Positions 47,201 to 53,209 of a stretch of 64,000 nucleotides of DNA are shown piece by piece (position 1 is the first letter of the stretch; the number at the start of each line of letters is the position of its first letter). Source of the stretch: Haemonchus contortus. Its lineage: Eukaryota > Nematoda > Chromadorea > Rhabditida > Trichostrongylidae. The stretch spans positions 39,714,448 to 39,778,447 of the forward strand of contig LS997564.1 in NCBI GenBank assembly GCA_000469685.2, in the 5' to 3' direction. The notes beneath the pieces were generated by a model that saw only the letters and a list, made by a program, of their open reading frames with translations, did not search any database and was not told the DNA's origin. A program made the translations under genes and the position numbers.

Positions 47201-48360
47201 TTGATTTCTCTCTGATCGTTCAAATGATGGGCCAATTCAAGGGACAAGCAGGAAGTAGAGAACTAGAACCTTAAGCATTTCTCTTTCAGTGATTTGTGTT
47301 ATTGGCTCAGCACCTATCTATCATTCATTCTTTAGCGCCTCACAATTTCTACAGGATTATGCCGAATCTGTACGAAAAACGTATCTTCGGGAAACCCAAC
47401 GTTTGGAGGAGGTTCTTTTTGCTGAGCTTTTTTATTTTCCTATATGCTGTGCGGAATCGTTCCATGAAAGTCTTCTTTTCTGAAGTTAACTTATTCCGTT
47501 GCCTCTTTGTAATCTTGAATGGAGTTGAGTGCATGGTGCGTTGCAAGCTGTGTGCAATCAGCATCGATAATCTTTTTCCTTAAACATTGTCTTCGAAATT
47601 ATGTAACTTTTCCTTGCACGGATCCAGGGCGTTCATTTGAGGGATAACGGAGAGTAATTATTACGATAGTATGCTCACCCTCTTTTGAGAAGTCCACATC
47701 ATGATGAAGCGGTGATCATGCTCCCGAAGAGTACAAGGCTTTTGTAGGTGCTTTACTTTTCCTAATGGAACCTCGCGCATCCAAAAATTGTGAAGAACGC
47801 GATTGTTCCCAAATCGCTGGCTTGAAAACTACGACTATGTTGAGCTTAATGGACTGGTGATGAATTGTTCATTGGCCAAAATAAGCTGTGCTCCGCTTAT
47901 AGCTTCTCTTTTTTTCCCCTGTTTCTACTCCTGAAACTTGGAAACACTGCTTGAAGTTGAAAGAGGTCACGGTCCTGGTAGTTGGTGATAGGGGTGCTGT
48001 TCTTTACCGAAAACCACCGTTGATATTAAGGGTGCATAGCTCTGAGTATCACTACAGGAAGACTATATTAAGGTCATGGGTGAAATGACACGGTGACTTC
48101 CCTACAGCCAACATTTTTCTAATTGTTCGCTCCAATTTCAGCTTCGCTACGTGCACCGAAAAATGGCTGAGCTAGAGGAAAGTACTCAGGATGATCTAAG
48201 TGAAGATGTATTGGACCCTTCGCAAGGCTCAGCTGCCACTCCTAATGATAGCGTCGGAGGTGCTGGAGAGACACAAAAGAAGAGTGATTTCTCGAACGAG
48301 GTGGCTTTGGAAGGAAAGGAGAGTAGTTTCTCGAAGGAGACGGACCCGAAGAAAAAGTGA
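26191..48360 (+). CDS. Prominin-like five-pass membrane glycoprotein (19 exons, 5' end unresolved)
   Basis: Nineteen exons, all joining in phase, give about 680 codons. Order: a short extracellular piece; TM1 (26319 exon); a short basic cytoplasmic loop; TM2 (27226 exon); a Leu/Glu/Lys-rich first extracellular loop over four exons; TM3 (38929); TM4 (39084/41109); a second extracellular loop over seven exons, with a Tyr-Asn-Cys near its start and a Lys-Cys-Asp just before TM5; TM5 (46988/47290); and an acidic Ser-rich cytoplasmic tail (48142). This 1+1+loop+2+loop+1 plan is that of prominins, cholesterol-binding proteins of membrane protrusions. Tweety channels also have five spans but are smaller. 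The signal-peptide exon was not found. The first loop looks short against known prominins, so an exon may be missing between 29876 and 38928. The tail may splice on to 50362. Confidence 0.65.
26319..26420 (+). CDS. Prominin-like gene, exon with TM1
   Basis: It encodes [20 protein letters not shown] then [14 protein letters not shown]: one membrane span followed by a basic stop-transfer run. The preceding intron is 59 nt if the acceptor is TACTTTAAG; an alternative at 26288 would leave only 29 nt. Donor GTTAGG. Confidence 0.7.
26421..27225 (+). other. Intron with an old repeat
   Basis: It holds a stretch (about 26580-26790) conserved at 63730-63960 that reads [20 protein letters not shown] on the minus strand in both copies, probably a repeat-derived peptide. 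No further exon was accepted here. Confidence 0.4.
27226..27343 (+). CDS. Prominin-like gene, exon with TM2
   Basis: The acceptor CTGTTCAG joins in phase 0. It encodes [20 protein letters not shown] then [19 protein letters not shown], a basic loop then a 20-residue span, ending in phase 1 at GTATTG. Confidence 0.7.
27666..28550. mobile_element. MITE, family A, with a nested hAT-like MITE
   Basis: Ends AAAGGTACAGTTCACGAT and TATATGAACTGTGCTTTT. Its interior is interrupted by the family F MITE at 28146-28515. Confidence 0.75.
28146..28515. mobile_element. hAT-like MITE, family F, inserted in a family A MITE
   Basis: 370 bp flanked by AATCTCAG on both sides (28138-28145 and 28516-28523). Its ends, GTGTAACGGAACTTCTCCCC and the inverse of CGGGTCCGGGATCTTCTCCC, match the 5851-6237 element, to which it lies inverted. 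Confidence 0.85.
28650..29185 (+). pseudogene. LINE reverse-transcriptase 3' fragment (second LINE lineage)
   Basis: The plus strand reads [20 protein letters not shown] and then [17 protein letters not shown], resembling the RRRR.AWAA....LRA.LFD..VLPAL.YA.ET region after the LINE reverse-transcriptase core. It differs clearly from the RTE copies nearby. Stops and frameshifts follow, with [20 protein letters not shown] further on. Confidence 0.6.
29235..29488 (+). mobile_element. tRNA-derived SINE
   Basis: It starts GTAGTGGCAAGTGGCGCACT, has a decayed B box (GGGTTTAGATTGA) and the shared 3' body including ACCACTACAATTCTGAATGG. Confidence 0.7.
29718..29875 (+). CDS. Prominin-like gene, extracellular loop 1 exon a
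   Basis: Acceptor CTCTTTACAG, donor GTAAGC. Phase 1 entry completes a Glu codon with the TM2 exon. It encodes [20 protein letters not shown] and then an amphipathic helix ([20 protein letters not shown]). Confidence 0.7.
30600..31186. mobile_element. MITE, family A
   Basis: Ends GAGGCGCAGTTCACGATAAT and ATCGTGAACCGTGCCTTTAA. Interior shared with the 41393-42067 copy. Confidence 0.8.
31506..32031. mobile_element. MITE, family A
   Basis: Ends AAAGGCACCGTTTACGATAA and CTCGTGAACAGTGTCTTTAA. Interior close to the 35423-35922 copy. It lies 31 bp upstream of the next exon. Confidence 0.8.
32063..32167 (+). CDS. Prominin-like gene, loop 1 exon b
   Basis: Acceptor CTTTTCCAG, donor GTGAGC, phase 0 on both sides. 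It encodes [20 protein letters not shown], heptad-like, then [15 protein letters not shown]. Confidence 0.7.
32228..32308 (+). CDS. Prominin-like gene, loop 1 exon c
   Basis: Acceptor AATTTGCAG after a 60-nt intron, donor GTAATG. It encodes [20 protein letters not shown] then TIDTNKM. Confidence 0.7.
32365..32448 (+). CDS. Prominin-like gene, loop 1 exon d
   Basis: Acceptor TCTTTTCAG after a 56-nt intron; donor GTTTGT less certain. It encodes [20 protein letters not shown] then NYTYIFYD, with an Asn-Tyr-Thr glycosylation site. Confidence 0.6.
33202..36496 (-). pseudogene. RTE endonuclease/reverse-transcriptase polyprotein, broken
   Basis: Read on the minus strand from 36496. The apurinic-type endonuclease begins [14 protein letters not shown], with VIGLTETR (catalytic Glu), [21 protein letters not shown] (Asp/Asn pair, near 36065) and, past the inserted [18 protein letters not shown] (SDH motif, near 35300). 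The reverse transcriptase follows: [14 protein letters not shown] (34542-34958), then [30 protein letters not shown] and [13 protein letters not shown] with the FADD site intact (33443-34333). The tail reads [18 protein letters not shown] (33202-33621). A ~28-bp deletion near 34520 and a frame slip near 33470 break it. It copied itself by target-primed reverse transcription when active. Confidence 0.9.
35423..35922. mobile_element. MITE, family A, inserted in the RTE LINE
   Basis: Ends AAAGGCACCGTTAGCAATGA and TTTCGTGAACAGTGCCTTTA, flanked by TTAA-like bases on both sides. It interrupts the endonuclease region; the uninterrupted order is seen in the LINE at 59583-61920. Confidence 0.85.
36679..36724. 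repeat. 16-bp perfect hairpin at the LINE 5' end
   Basis: GGCTATTGACTTCGGG (36679-36694) pairs with CCCGAAGTCAATAGCC (36709-36724) across a 14-nt loop, ending within 2 bp of the 5' boundary of the LINE. Confidence 0.9.
37162..38335. repeat. R-family interspersed repeat, copy b, inside a MITE
   Basis: It shares the ordered blocks of the other R copies (ATCATTAGTTGAGAAT, GGGTAGCGGTCGTAATCT, ATTTCCGGTCA then CA-rich) and ends in TGGA units. It splits the 33000-38373 MITE. Confidence 0.7.
38374..38928 (+). other. Intron remainder; possible missed exon
   Basis: The frame around 38388-38460 reads [20 protein letters not shown] then RERVYN, which suits the end of the first prominin loop, but I found no acceptor/donor pair in phase. 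Otherwise AT-rich intron. Confidence 0.25.
38929..39026 (+). CDS. Prominin-like gene, exon with TM3
   Basis: Acceptor CATTTTAG, donor GTGAGT, phase 0 to 2. It encodes [20 protein letters not shown] then [12 protein letters not shown], one span. Confidence 0.75.
39084..39224 (+). CDS. Prominin-like gene, cytoplasmic loop and start of TM4
   Basis: Acceptor GGATTCAG after a 57-nt intron, donor GTATGT, phase 2 to 2. The loop [17 protein letters not shown] is strongly basic (cytoplasmic by the positive-inside rule), then [20 protein letters not shown] begins the next span. Confidence 0.75.
39271..40488 (-). mobile_element. Mariner deletion derivative with another mariner nested inside
   Basis: Ends GGTAACCACAAAAGTG and the inverse of GGCAACCAAAAAAGTTCGTG, with TA on both sides (39269-39270, 40489-40490). 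After removing the nested element at 39672-40423 only about 460 bp remains, mainly the transposase C-terminal part on the minus strand: [11 protein letters not shown] (family HHDNARPH, Asp now Glu) and, in another frame, [17 protein letters not shown] with its Asp kept. Confidence 0.75.
39672..40423 (-). mobile_element. Mariner-A deletion derivative (helix-turn-helix half only)
   Basis: About 65-bp inverted ends beginning GGTTGAGTCATAAGTCC, with TA on both sides. The minus strand retains pieces of the transposase DNA-binding half ([40 protein letters not shown]) up to about [13 protein letters not shown]. The catalytic half is absent. A sister copy lies at 54401-55152. Confidence 0.85.
40489..41108. 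mobile_element. Family A MITE remnant in intron
   Basis: AAAGCACAGTTCCCGATAAA at 40561 opens a sequence matching the interior of the 48511-48995 element (TTATGACGAAAAATGGAAG block, then a GGACCGCAGCAAAAAG block). The opposite end is not recognisable. Confidence 0.55.
41109..41187 (+). CDS. Prominin-like gene, end of TM4
   Basis: Acceptor GATTTTCAG, donor GTAATG. It encodes [20 protein letters not shown] then YLHLFN, completing the hydrophobic hairpin after the 39084 exon. Confidence 0.75.
41393..42067. mobile_element. MITE, family A
   Basis: Ends AAAGGCTCAGTTCACGATAA and TTATCGTGAACCATGCCTTT, flanked by TTAA-like bases. Interior as in the 30600-31186 copy, with an extra TA/AGTAGAATA-rich piece near 41740-41810. 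Confidence 0.85.
42606..42667 (+). CDS. Prominin-like gene, loop 2 exon a
   Basis: Acceptor GTTTCAG, donor GTAAGC, phase 0 to 2. It encodes [20 protein letters not shown] with an Asn-Tyr-Ser glycosylation site. Confidence 0.7.
42731..42818 (+). CDS. Prominin-like gene, loop 2 exon b
   Basis: Acceptor CTATTCAG after a 63-nt intron, donor GTAGGT. It encodes [20 protein letters not shown] then TIAATEVEK. The Tyr-x-Cys-Lys placed shortly after TM4 matches the prominin Y.DCK region; Asn-Gly-Ser is a glycosylation site. Confidence 0.75.
43094..43201 (+). CDS. Prominin-like gene, loop 2 exon c
   Basis: Acceptor ATTTTTACAG, donor GTAAGT. It encodes [20 protein letters not shown] then [23 protein letters not shown] repeat allows a start three bases later. 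Confidence 0.7.
43531..43910 (-). mobile_element. Mariner-B deletion derivative (transposase C-terminal part)
   Basis: Ends GGTTGATGTATAATTATTGC and the inverse of GGTTGATGCATAAATATTG. The minus strand reads [20 protein letters not shown], the same transposase C-terminal stretch as at 53762-54337. It sits in the 43202-44645 intron. Confidence 0.75.
44646..44706 (+). CDS. Prominin-like gene, loop 2 exon d
   Basis: Acceptor TGTTTCAG, donor GTAAGT, phase 0 to 1. It encodes [20 protein letters not shown]. Confidence 0.65.
44754..44878 (+). CDS. Prominin-like gene, loop 2 exon e
   Basis: Acceptor AAGATCAG after a 47-nt intron; phase 1 entry completes a Val codon; donor GTATGT. It encodes [20 protein letters not shown] and ends [12 protein letters not shown]. 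The first half is unusually hydrophobic for a loop, so the acceptor is uncertain. Confidence 0.5.
45165..45420 (-). mobile_element. RTE-type LINE, 3' fragment
   Basis: The plus strand shows CGTCCCGTTGATCATCGACC and CCTGGTGTTCGTTCGACGTC, the inverse of the LINE 3' coding tail as at 33200-33420. Decayed. Confidence 0.75.
45480..45740. repeat. CA-rich low-complexity tract
   Basis: Imperfect CACACA, CACGTATACA and CACCTA units over about 260 bp. Confidence 0.85.
45878..46149 (-). mobile_element. tRNA-derived SINE, best-preserved copy
   Basis: On the minus strand the head reads CGGAGGTGGTGTAGTGGC (A-box-like TGGTGTAGTGG), then GGTGTTCGAATCCCGG (B-box, GTTCGAATCC intact), then a body of about 200 bp ending GGGATTGATTAACGCC. 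Both internal RNA polymerase III elements are recognisable, so this copy could have been transcribed. Confidence 0.85.
46234..46341 (+). CDS. Prominin-like gene, loop 2 exon f
   Basis: Acceptor TTTTTATAG, donor GTACGT, phase 0 to 0. It encodes [20 protein letters not shown] then [16 protein letters not shown]. Confidence 0.7.
46342..46987 (+). other. Intron, nothing recognised
   Basis: Frames at 46662-46916 and 46676-46870 are opposite-strand shadows. The 46850 frame runs into the next exon but lacks an upstream acceptor. Confidence 0.4.
46988..47105 (+). CDS. Prominin-like gene, end of loop 2 and start of TM5
   Basis: Acceptor TCGTTCAG, donor GTAAGT, phase 0 to 1. It encodes [20 protein letters not shown] then [19 protein letters not shown]. 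The Cys followed by an I...P....W pattern parallels the conserved Cys and PLNLFW-type segment just before TM5 in prominins. Confidence 0.75.
47290..47411 (+). CDS. Prominin-like gene, rest of TM5 and juxtamembrane helix
   Basis: Acceptor CTCTTTCAG; phase 1 entry gives Met. It encodes [20 protein letters not shown] then [20 protein letters not shown]. The donor GTTCTT is weak but is the one that keeps phase with the tail exon. Confidence 0.65.
47412..48141 (+). other. Intron; right part duplicated at 55200-55424
   Basis: The right half (from about 47920) is near-identical to 55200-55424, upstream of the second tail exon. Confidence 0.7.
48142..48356 (+). CDS. Prominin-like gene, cytoplasmic tail exon
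   Basis: The acceptor ATTTCAG gives [20 protein letters not shown], then an acidic Ser/Gly/Glu-rich tail ending [12 protein letters not shown] consensus donor (GTGAGT) follows at 48357; unspliced, the frame ends at TGA 48358-48360. Compared with the copy at 55425, it has lost 39 in-frame bases inside and 10 out-of-frame bases near the end, which changes the donor phase. Confidence 0.7.
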
Positions 48361-48510
48361 GTTTAACGCATGCTTGGCCACTGCTTGCTGTCTAATCTTG
48401 ACTTGACTTATCACTCGAGAGCGCAATGAGTTCATCTAAGTGTCTGATTACTGCTATCACCAACGGATCCCCCGTCTTGAAGTGTTCACGGTATTTTAGA
48501 GACATTTGTT

Positions 48511-48995
48511 TAGAGGCTTAGTTCACGATAATTTTGGGTAATCTAGATTATGACGAAAAATGGAAAGTATGATGGAAAACAGTGCGATGAAGGCGAAAAA
48601 ACCGCGTGAATCGGTGTTTCCGAAGCGAAAAAGGGCTTCGAAAAAATCGTAAAAAGGGGGCTAGACGAGAATGCAACCTGAAAAGTGAAGAGGAATGGGG
48701 CGTTTGAAAGAGCTATACAATGCGTGTCAGCGCGTAAATGTGGATCCTGGTACGAATAGCTGACTACGGTAAGGGAAAATTCATTCACGCCTAAGCATAA
48801 GTTGACAAAAAAACCCTAGTAACAGCAGAAATAGCCCACCTTTTTTAGCCTGTTATAGAAAACTAGATAAGGGATCGCAGCAGCAAAAAGAATAACTTAG
48901 AATAAATTCGGCAATCAACTTACTGTATGTGGGTCCTGGTGCGAATGTTTGCAATCTGTATCGCTTCGACACTCGTCTGACGTGACATCGACCGA
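48511..48995. mobile_element. MITE, family A (long-interior subfamily)
   Basis: It starts GAGGCTTAGTTCACGATAAT. The interior (GACGAAAAATGGAAAG block) ends around CGACACTCGTCTGACGTGAC and is an inverted relative of 51118-51632. It lies in the last intron. A further family A end (TTATCGTGAGCTGTGTCTTT) lies at 49134-49153. Confidence 0.7.
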
Positions 48996-49933
48996 GGGGG
49001 GGGGGAGTCCGCGCAAGCCGGTAATGGGGCTTCCCCTATGTCCTCACCGTTGAGTTTTTGGGCGCGAGAGAGTCCTTCCTATTACCCTTGGGGGTCACTG
49101 GGCATTTTTAGAGGGAGAACTCAGTAACCATTTTTATCGTGAGCTGTGTCTTTGAGTGAAATAGTGGAAGTTATGGTGTAAAATGGTGCAGAGTTGGCGA
49201 AGAACGTCGCGTAGAAACAAAAAAAATCGTAGGACTTTAGTAACATGAGGCTTTAAGAGTGTTAAAGAAGGGGTTGTACGAGGTGTCGACAGAAACGGCA
49301 AGTACAGGTACTTGTACAAGATGCGACTAGCGTCGTAGCGTAAAGAACTGGCTAAAGAGACCAAAATTGGCCAGAATTGCCTCTTTCTGGGTGCACTCTT
49401 AGCACTGACGACATAGTTTATAGAATATAAAACTGCTTACTTGAATAATAGAGAAGAGGTATGAGTGTGTGTTCCCTCGCCGTCTGTAACTGTCTGGGTA
49501 TCTCCCACATAGAAATACTTTTCGTCGGCGTCCTAACGCTTGGTTGTGAATGGTGCAGTTATAAGAATGCCTCCATGACACGGCCACCTTTGGGTATGTA
49601 CGTGAGCCAAACCGGTTTTGGAGCTCCTCTTACGCTCTGTGAAGATCGTTCTTCGGCCCGGTAACGTGCCATGTACTATTTTTGACAGCCACAGGTTCAT
49701 CCCAGAAGACCATTCTTCATAAGCTGTGAACCAGGTGATACAGAATTCTCCTTTAATTTGAGGCGATGAAACACGATTGAGCCATGCTTATGATTGAGAC
49801 CATTGCAAGTTTTTAGTCCTATCCATAACCAAATTTCTTTATGAGGTTACAAAACATTTCATGCATCATTACTAGGACGTAGTTATCCATACTCAAATAG
49901 TAGTGGATTTTTCAACAGAGCCACCGCAGCCAA
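48996..49933. other. Intron with MITE remains
   Basis: 49134-49640 resembles the 42068-42500 region (CATGACACGGCCACCTTTGG and similar blocks), suggesting another MITE interior. No exon seen. Confidence 0.4.
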
Positions 49934-50216
49934 TGGCTGCTTTCATAGTCCGCAGGCAGGCGCGCTGGCTGGCGCGCTGGCGCGCGCGCAGGCAGTGCTA
50001 GGGGGGAGGAGGGAGGCAGACAGTGTAAGGCAAGCAGTCCACGCCCCTTCGAGGGGTTGAAAACAAACAACCTTCGAAGGGGCGTGGACTGTTTGCCTTA
50101 CACTGTCTGCCTCCCTCCTCCCCCCTAGCACTGCCTGCGCGCCTGCCTGCGCGCGCGCCAGCGCGCCAGCCAGCGCGCCTGGCTGCGCGCCTGCCTGCGA
50201 ACTATGAAAGCAGCCA
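49934..50216. mobile_element. GC-rich foldback element FB2
   Basis: A 283-bp near-perfect inverted repeat with arms of about 120-140 bp. The outer end is TGGCTGCTTTCATAGT; the arms carry GGCGCGC/GCAGGC runs, then GGGGGGAGGAGGGAGGCAGA and a GTCCACGCCCCTTCGA block. The central loop is only some 15-20 bp (GTTGAAAACAAACAAC). It lies 145 bp upstream of the candidate terminal exon and is far GC-richer than its surroundings. Confidence 0.9.
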
Positions 50217-50361
50217 ATCAGCAAAATACTTTTTGATGAAGACTTCGTAAATTTTTCTCATTCTGACTGGTAATTTTTCGTGCTCTATTGAAGATTTGCT
50301 GCGCGCCAGCTGATGATTTTGCTTTAAACCCTATGTACCTATGAAATCGTAAAAATTTCAG

Positions 50362-50426
50362 GGCTCCATGAATCAGATCCAATAGAAGACACTCAACCGC
50401 CAATTCAAATTGTTAAAGAAGGGTAA
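50362..50426 (+). CDS. Candidate terminal exon of the prominin-like gene
   Basis: A strong acceptor (AAAATTTCAG) and AATAAA at 50503-50508 bracket this segment, as expected of a last exon. Spliced from 48356 (phase 2) the frame closes almost at once (Lys-Ala-Pro-stop, TGA 50369-50371). In phase 1 it would read LHESDPIEDTQPPIQIVKEG to TAA at 50424-50426, a plausible acidic tail. Which is used cannot be settled here. Confidence 0.45.
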
Positions 50427-50502
50427 TTCAACTTAGAAAAGGAAGTATAGACGGTTAATATTTGGAAGTGTCGGTCGGTCATTGTTTGAAAAGGCTTTAT
50501 AT

Positions 50503-50508
50503 AATAAA
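50503..50508 (+). terminator. Candidate polyadenylation signal AATAAA
   Basis: It lies about 80-130 nt after the possible stop codons of the preceding exon, a normal distance. Confidence 0.5.
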
Positions 50509-51117
50509 TATTTGTTTTTGTTATTATTTACTGTATGGTTACGGTTGTCAGGAACGTGTTGATACTTGTCGGTGCATGTGTAGAAGAATCGTTGGTTCTG
50601 TTAAATGCGTGCGAAACTGTCAGTTCCTGTTATGACGTGTTAGAATCCCTTTGTATAAACCCTAGACTACACATAGTAAGAAATATTGATTTTGTGCGGC
50701 AACCTCAACTTTTCGATTCTTTTTTTTTAATTACAAGCCTTTCCCAAATTTATTTAGCTATTTAATTCCTTTTGTGAGTTAGATATACCATTGAACTACA
50801 CTGCACTTCAATCTCGACAAAGCTCCAACATGGGTAATTATGTAGGAGACCTAATTTTAAATAGGTATCTCGACCTAAGATTGAGAAAAAAGGCATGCAA
50901 TCAATGGACGATTCTGTATGTTGCTTTGCATGAACTCTCGCCTTTCTGGCTCGCCATAGTTTGAGATAAGCTTTTCCTCTGTCCTCTGCAAACAATGTGC
51001 GACATACCCTGATGGATCAATACCCTTCATTTCACCAAACCATGTTCAATCTGTATGATGTGAACTATTATTCTTGAAAACAAATGCTATGCAGTGATGC
51101 ATAGCTAAGCTTGATTT
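50509..51117. other. Intergenic, nothing recognised
   Basis: The frame at 50535-50765 has no family match or splice context. Confidence 0.35.
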
Positions 51118-51632
51118 CAAAGGCACAGTTCACGACAATTCAATGGGCGAGAACTTCAATGGCTTTCCCGCCTCTCGATCGATTCACGTATTCACGTGTC
51201 GAGACAATACAGATTGCAACTATTCGTTCTAGGACGCACACACAATGAGCTGCTTGCCGAGTGATGAGGCGATGTTTTTCTCACATTCTTTTTTCCTCTG
51301 TTATTCTTTTTGCTGCCGCGATCCCTTATTTAATTTTCTACCCCTAGAGGCTGAAAAGGGTGGGCTACTTTTGTTGTTACTAGGGTTTTTTTTTGTTTAC
51401 TTATGCTTGTAAGTGAATGAATTCTTACTCACCATAGTCTGTTATTCGCACTAGGACCCACACGCATGCTGTGAGACACATTGTTTAGCTTGACGGTTTT
51501 TCGAAGCCTTTTTCCACTTTGGAAACACCGATTCGCGCAGTTCCTTCACCTTCATCGCACTATTTTCTATGTTATCTTCCACTTTTCGTCATAACCTGGA
51601 TTACCCAGAATTATTGTGAACTGTGCCTTTAA
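51118..51632. mobile_element. MITE, family A, uninterrupted long-interior copy
   Basis: Ends AAAGGCACAGTTCACGACAA and ATTGTGAACTGTGCCTTTAA. The interior carries GTGTCGAGACAATACAGATT at about 51198, the exact site used as target by the LINE at 33194-36726 in a sister copy. Confidence 0.85.
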
Positions 51633-52445
51633 AGAAAGCAATAATCCATAAGGGGTGAAAATGTAGGTGGGGGAAACCCTCGTCTTTACGGCGCAGGGGC
51701 GCACAGGGGTAGGGGAAGCCGAATTGCGAACACGTTATGGTGCTTAGGAACGTTTTTCAGCAAGGGGTATCTAGTTGTTTACATGAGCTTCAGTTCTATA
51801 TGAGCACCGATTGATTCGATTGAGTGTTCAAATCTCACCACATCCCAGCTTTTCTAGCTTTTTCTCGAGGGAATATCTTACCCACACGGTGCTCCTCCCT
51901 CCCTAATGCTTGGATAGCAAGCCACGTTCCCTGGCTAAGAATCGTACCTAACCATAGATGAAGTGGACTACCTCTTTTCGTGTGCGCCCTGGCCCTCAGT
52001 GGTGAAAACGATTGGTGCTCTCTTCCTTCCAACTCACTTTCTCCTCATCATGAATTGAACTCGCTTCTTTCGGTTCATCTCCTTGGAAAAATCTTTCTTA
52101 CTTTCCGAGCGAACTATTTCTGATGATATGGGTCCGCCACCCCTACAACGCCGTCATGATTCCTGATCGGAGTCAAATCTGTGTCGCATCCTTATAAATA
52201 TGTTTGTTGAGGTCCCAGGATCTTATTTTGGTTCGATTAGATAAAGTGTTTTAGTTAGGGTACAATCAATAGGAAGTTGCTTGAGTTGACGAAAATGGAA
52301 CGTCAATGATGGGTCAAAATGGGAGATTGAATTGATCCGATGGGTCTAGATCATTTACTAGTGTCTGATTGTATTTTTTCGCTAATTTTCAACGCTATCT
52401 AATATCCAGTATCGAAAATAGTCATATTCACTCTCATATCTCCAG
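51633..52445. other. Intergenic, nothing recognised
   Basis: No supported exon. The frame at 51835-52032 (minus) is unsupported. Confidence 0.35.
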
Positions 52446-52807
52446 GTTCTGAATTTAGACGGGGAAGAGGACTTGTGAGTTTGCAGTCGGTTTCCCAGAA
52501 ACCAATTGATCTACTCGATCGACAAGACTTCACAAATCTAGCAAGAGGCGTCAGTCTGCCGGAGGTGCACCAATCGACCGACTTCTTTCTCTCGTTTTTC
52601 ATAATTTCACTTTTTTTCTTGTTTTTCTTTCTGTCATTCTCCACCATGGCTTTCTACTTGTTTAGATTACTTCGAGGTAGGGGAGCAACCTTAATTCTGA
52701 ATGCATGTCCTTGTGGGTCACTTATTTTTTCAGCATCACCCATCTACATCCTTCTAATCGGCGCTCAAACGATTTTATTCTCAGTAAAAAACAAGGACTA
52801 TGACTAA
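52446..52807 (+). CDS. Possible small hydrophobic membrane protein (2 exons)
   Basis: The frame runs from an acceptor (ATCTCCAG) through SVSQKPIDLLDRQDFTNLAR and a long hydrophobic run (FFLSFFIISLFFLFFFLSFS, then TMAFYLFRLLR) to a donor at 52677 (G|GTAGGG). The acceptor TTTTTTCAG at 52732 continues in phase to ASPIYILLIGAQTILFSVKN and TAA at 52805-52807. Read without splicing the frame is also open, so coding is not proven. The join G|CATCACCC equals that between exons 3 and 4 of the 13440 gene, and both encode a late membrane span, so distant paralogy is possible. Confidence 0.35.
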
Positions 52808-53209
52808 AAGAGAGCCAATCGCTGTTACCCTCCGAAAAACGTCATGGAAGCCACTAAGGTTCATTCTCTTCGGTTCAACGTCAACCTATACCGGAAACTC
52901 AGGTGAGTTAAGTGAGTGTTCGGAAAAGTGGTCCGTAGAATTGTATTATAGTTAACAACGGTGAAATTTTTAGGAAACCTTACCTTCGCAAACTGTAATG
53001 CATCACTTGGTAGACCTTGAACACAGCTCTTTGAGCGTTGTTGAATTTACTGCTTCAGTAAATCTGGTAGATGCTGAGAACTCCTGGTGATCTTGTAGCA
53101 GAGTTTTTTTTTTCTTAAAAAGGCATGGCTCTGTAAAAGTTTGCCCACTTACTTCTAGCTGTCTCTGACCATTTTCGCATTCTAGAACGTCTTTGAAGAG
53201 AGCTATGAG
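52808..53209. other. Intergenic, nothing recognised
   Basis: A possible donor (CAGGTGAGTT at 52899-52908) ends a short open stretch, but no partner exon was found. Confidence 0.3.
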
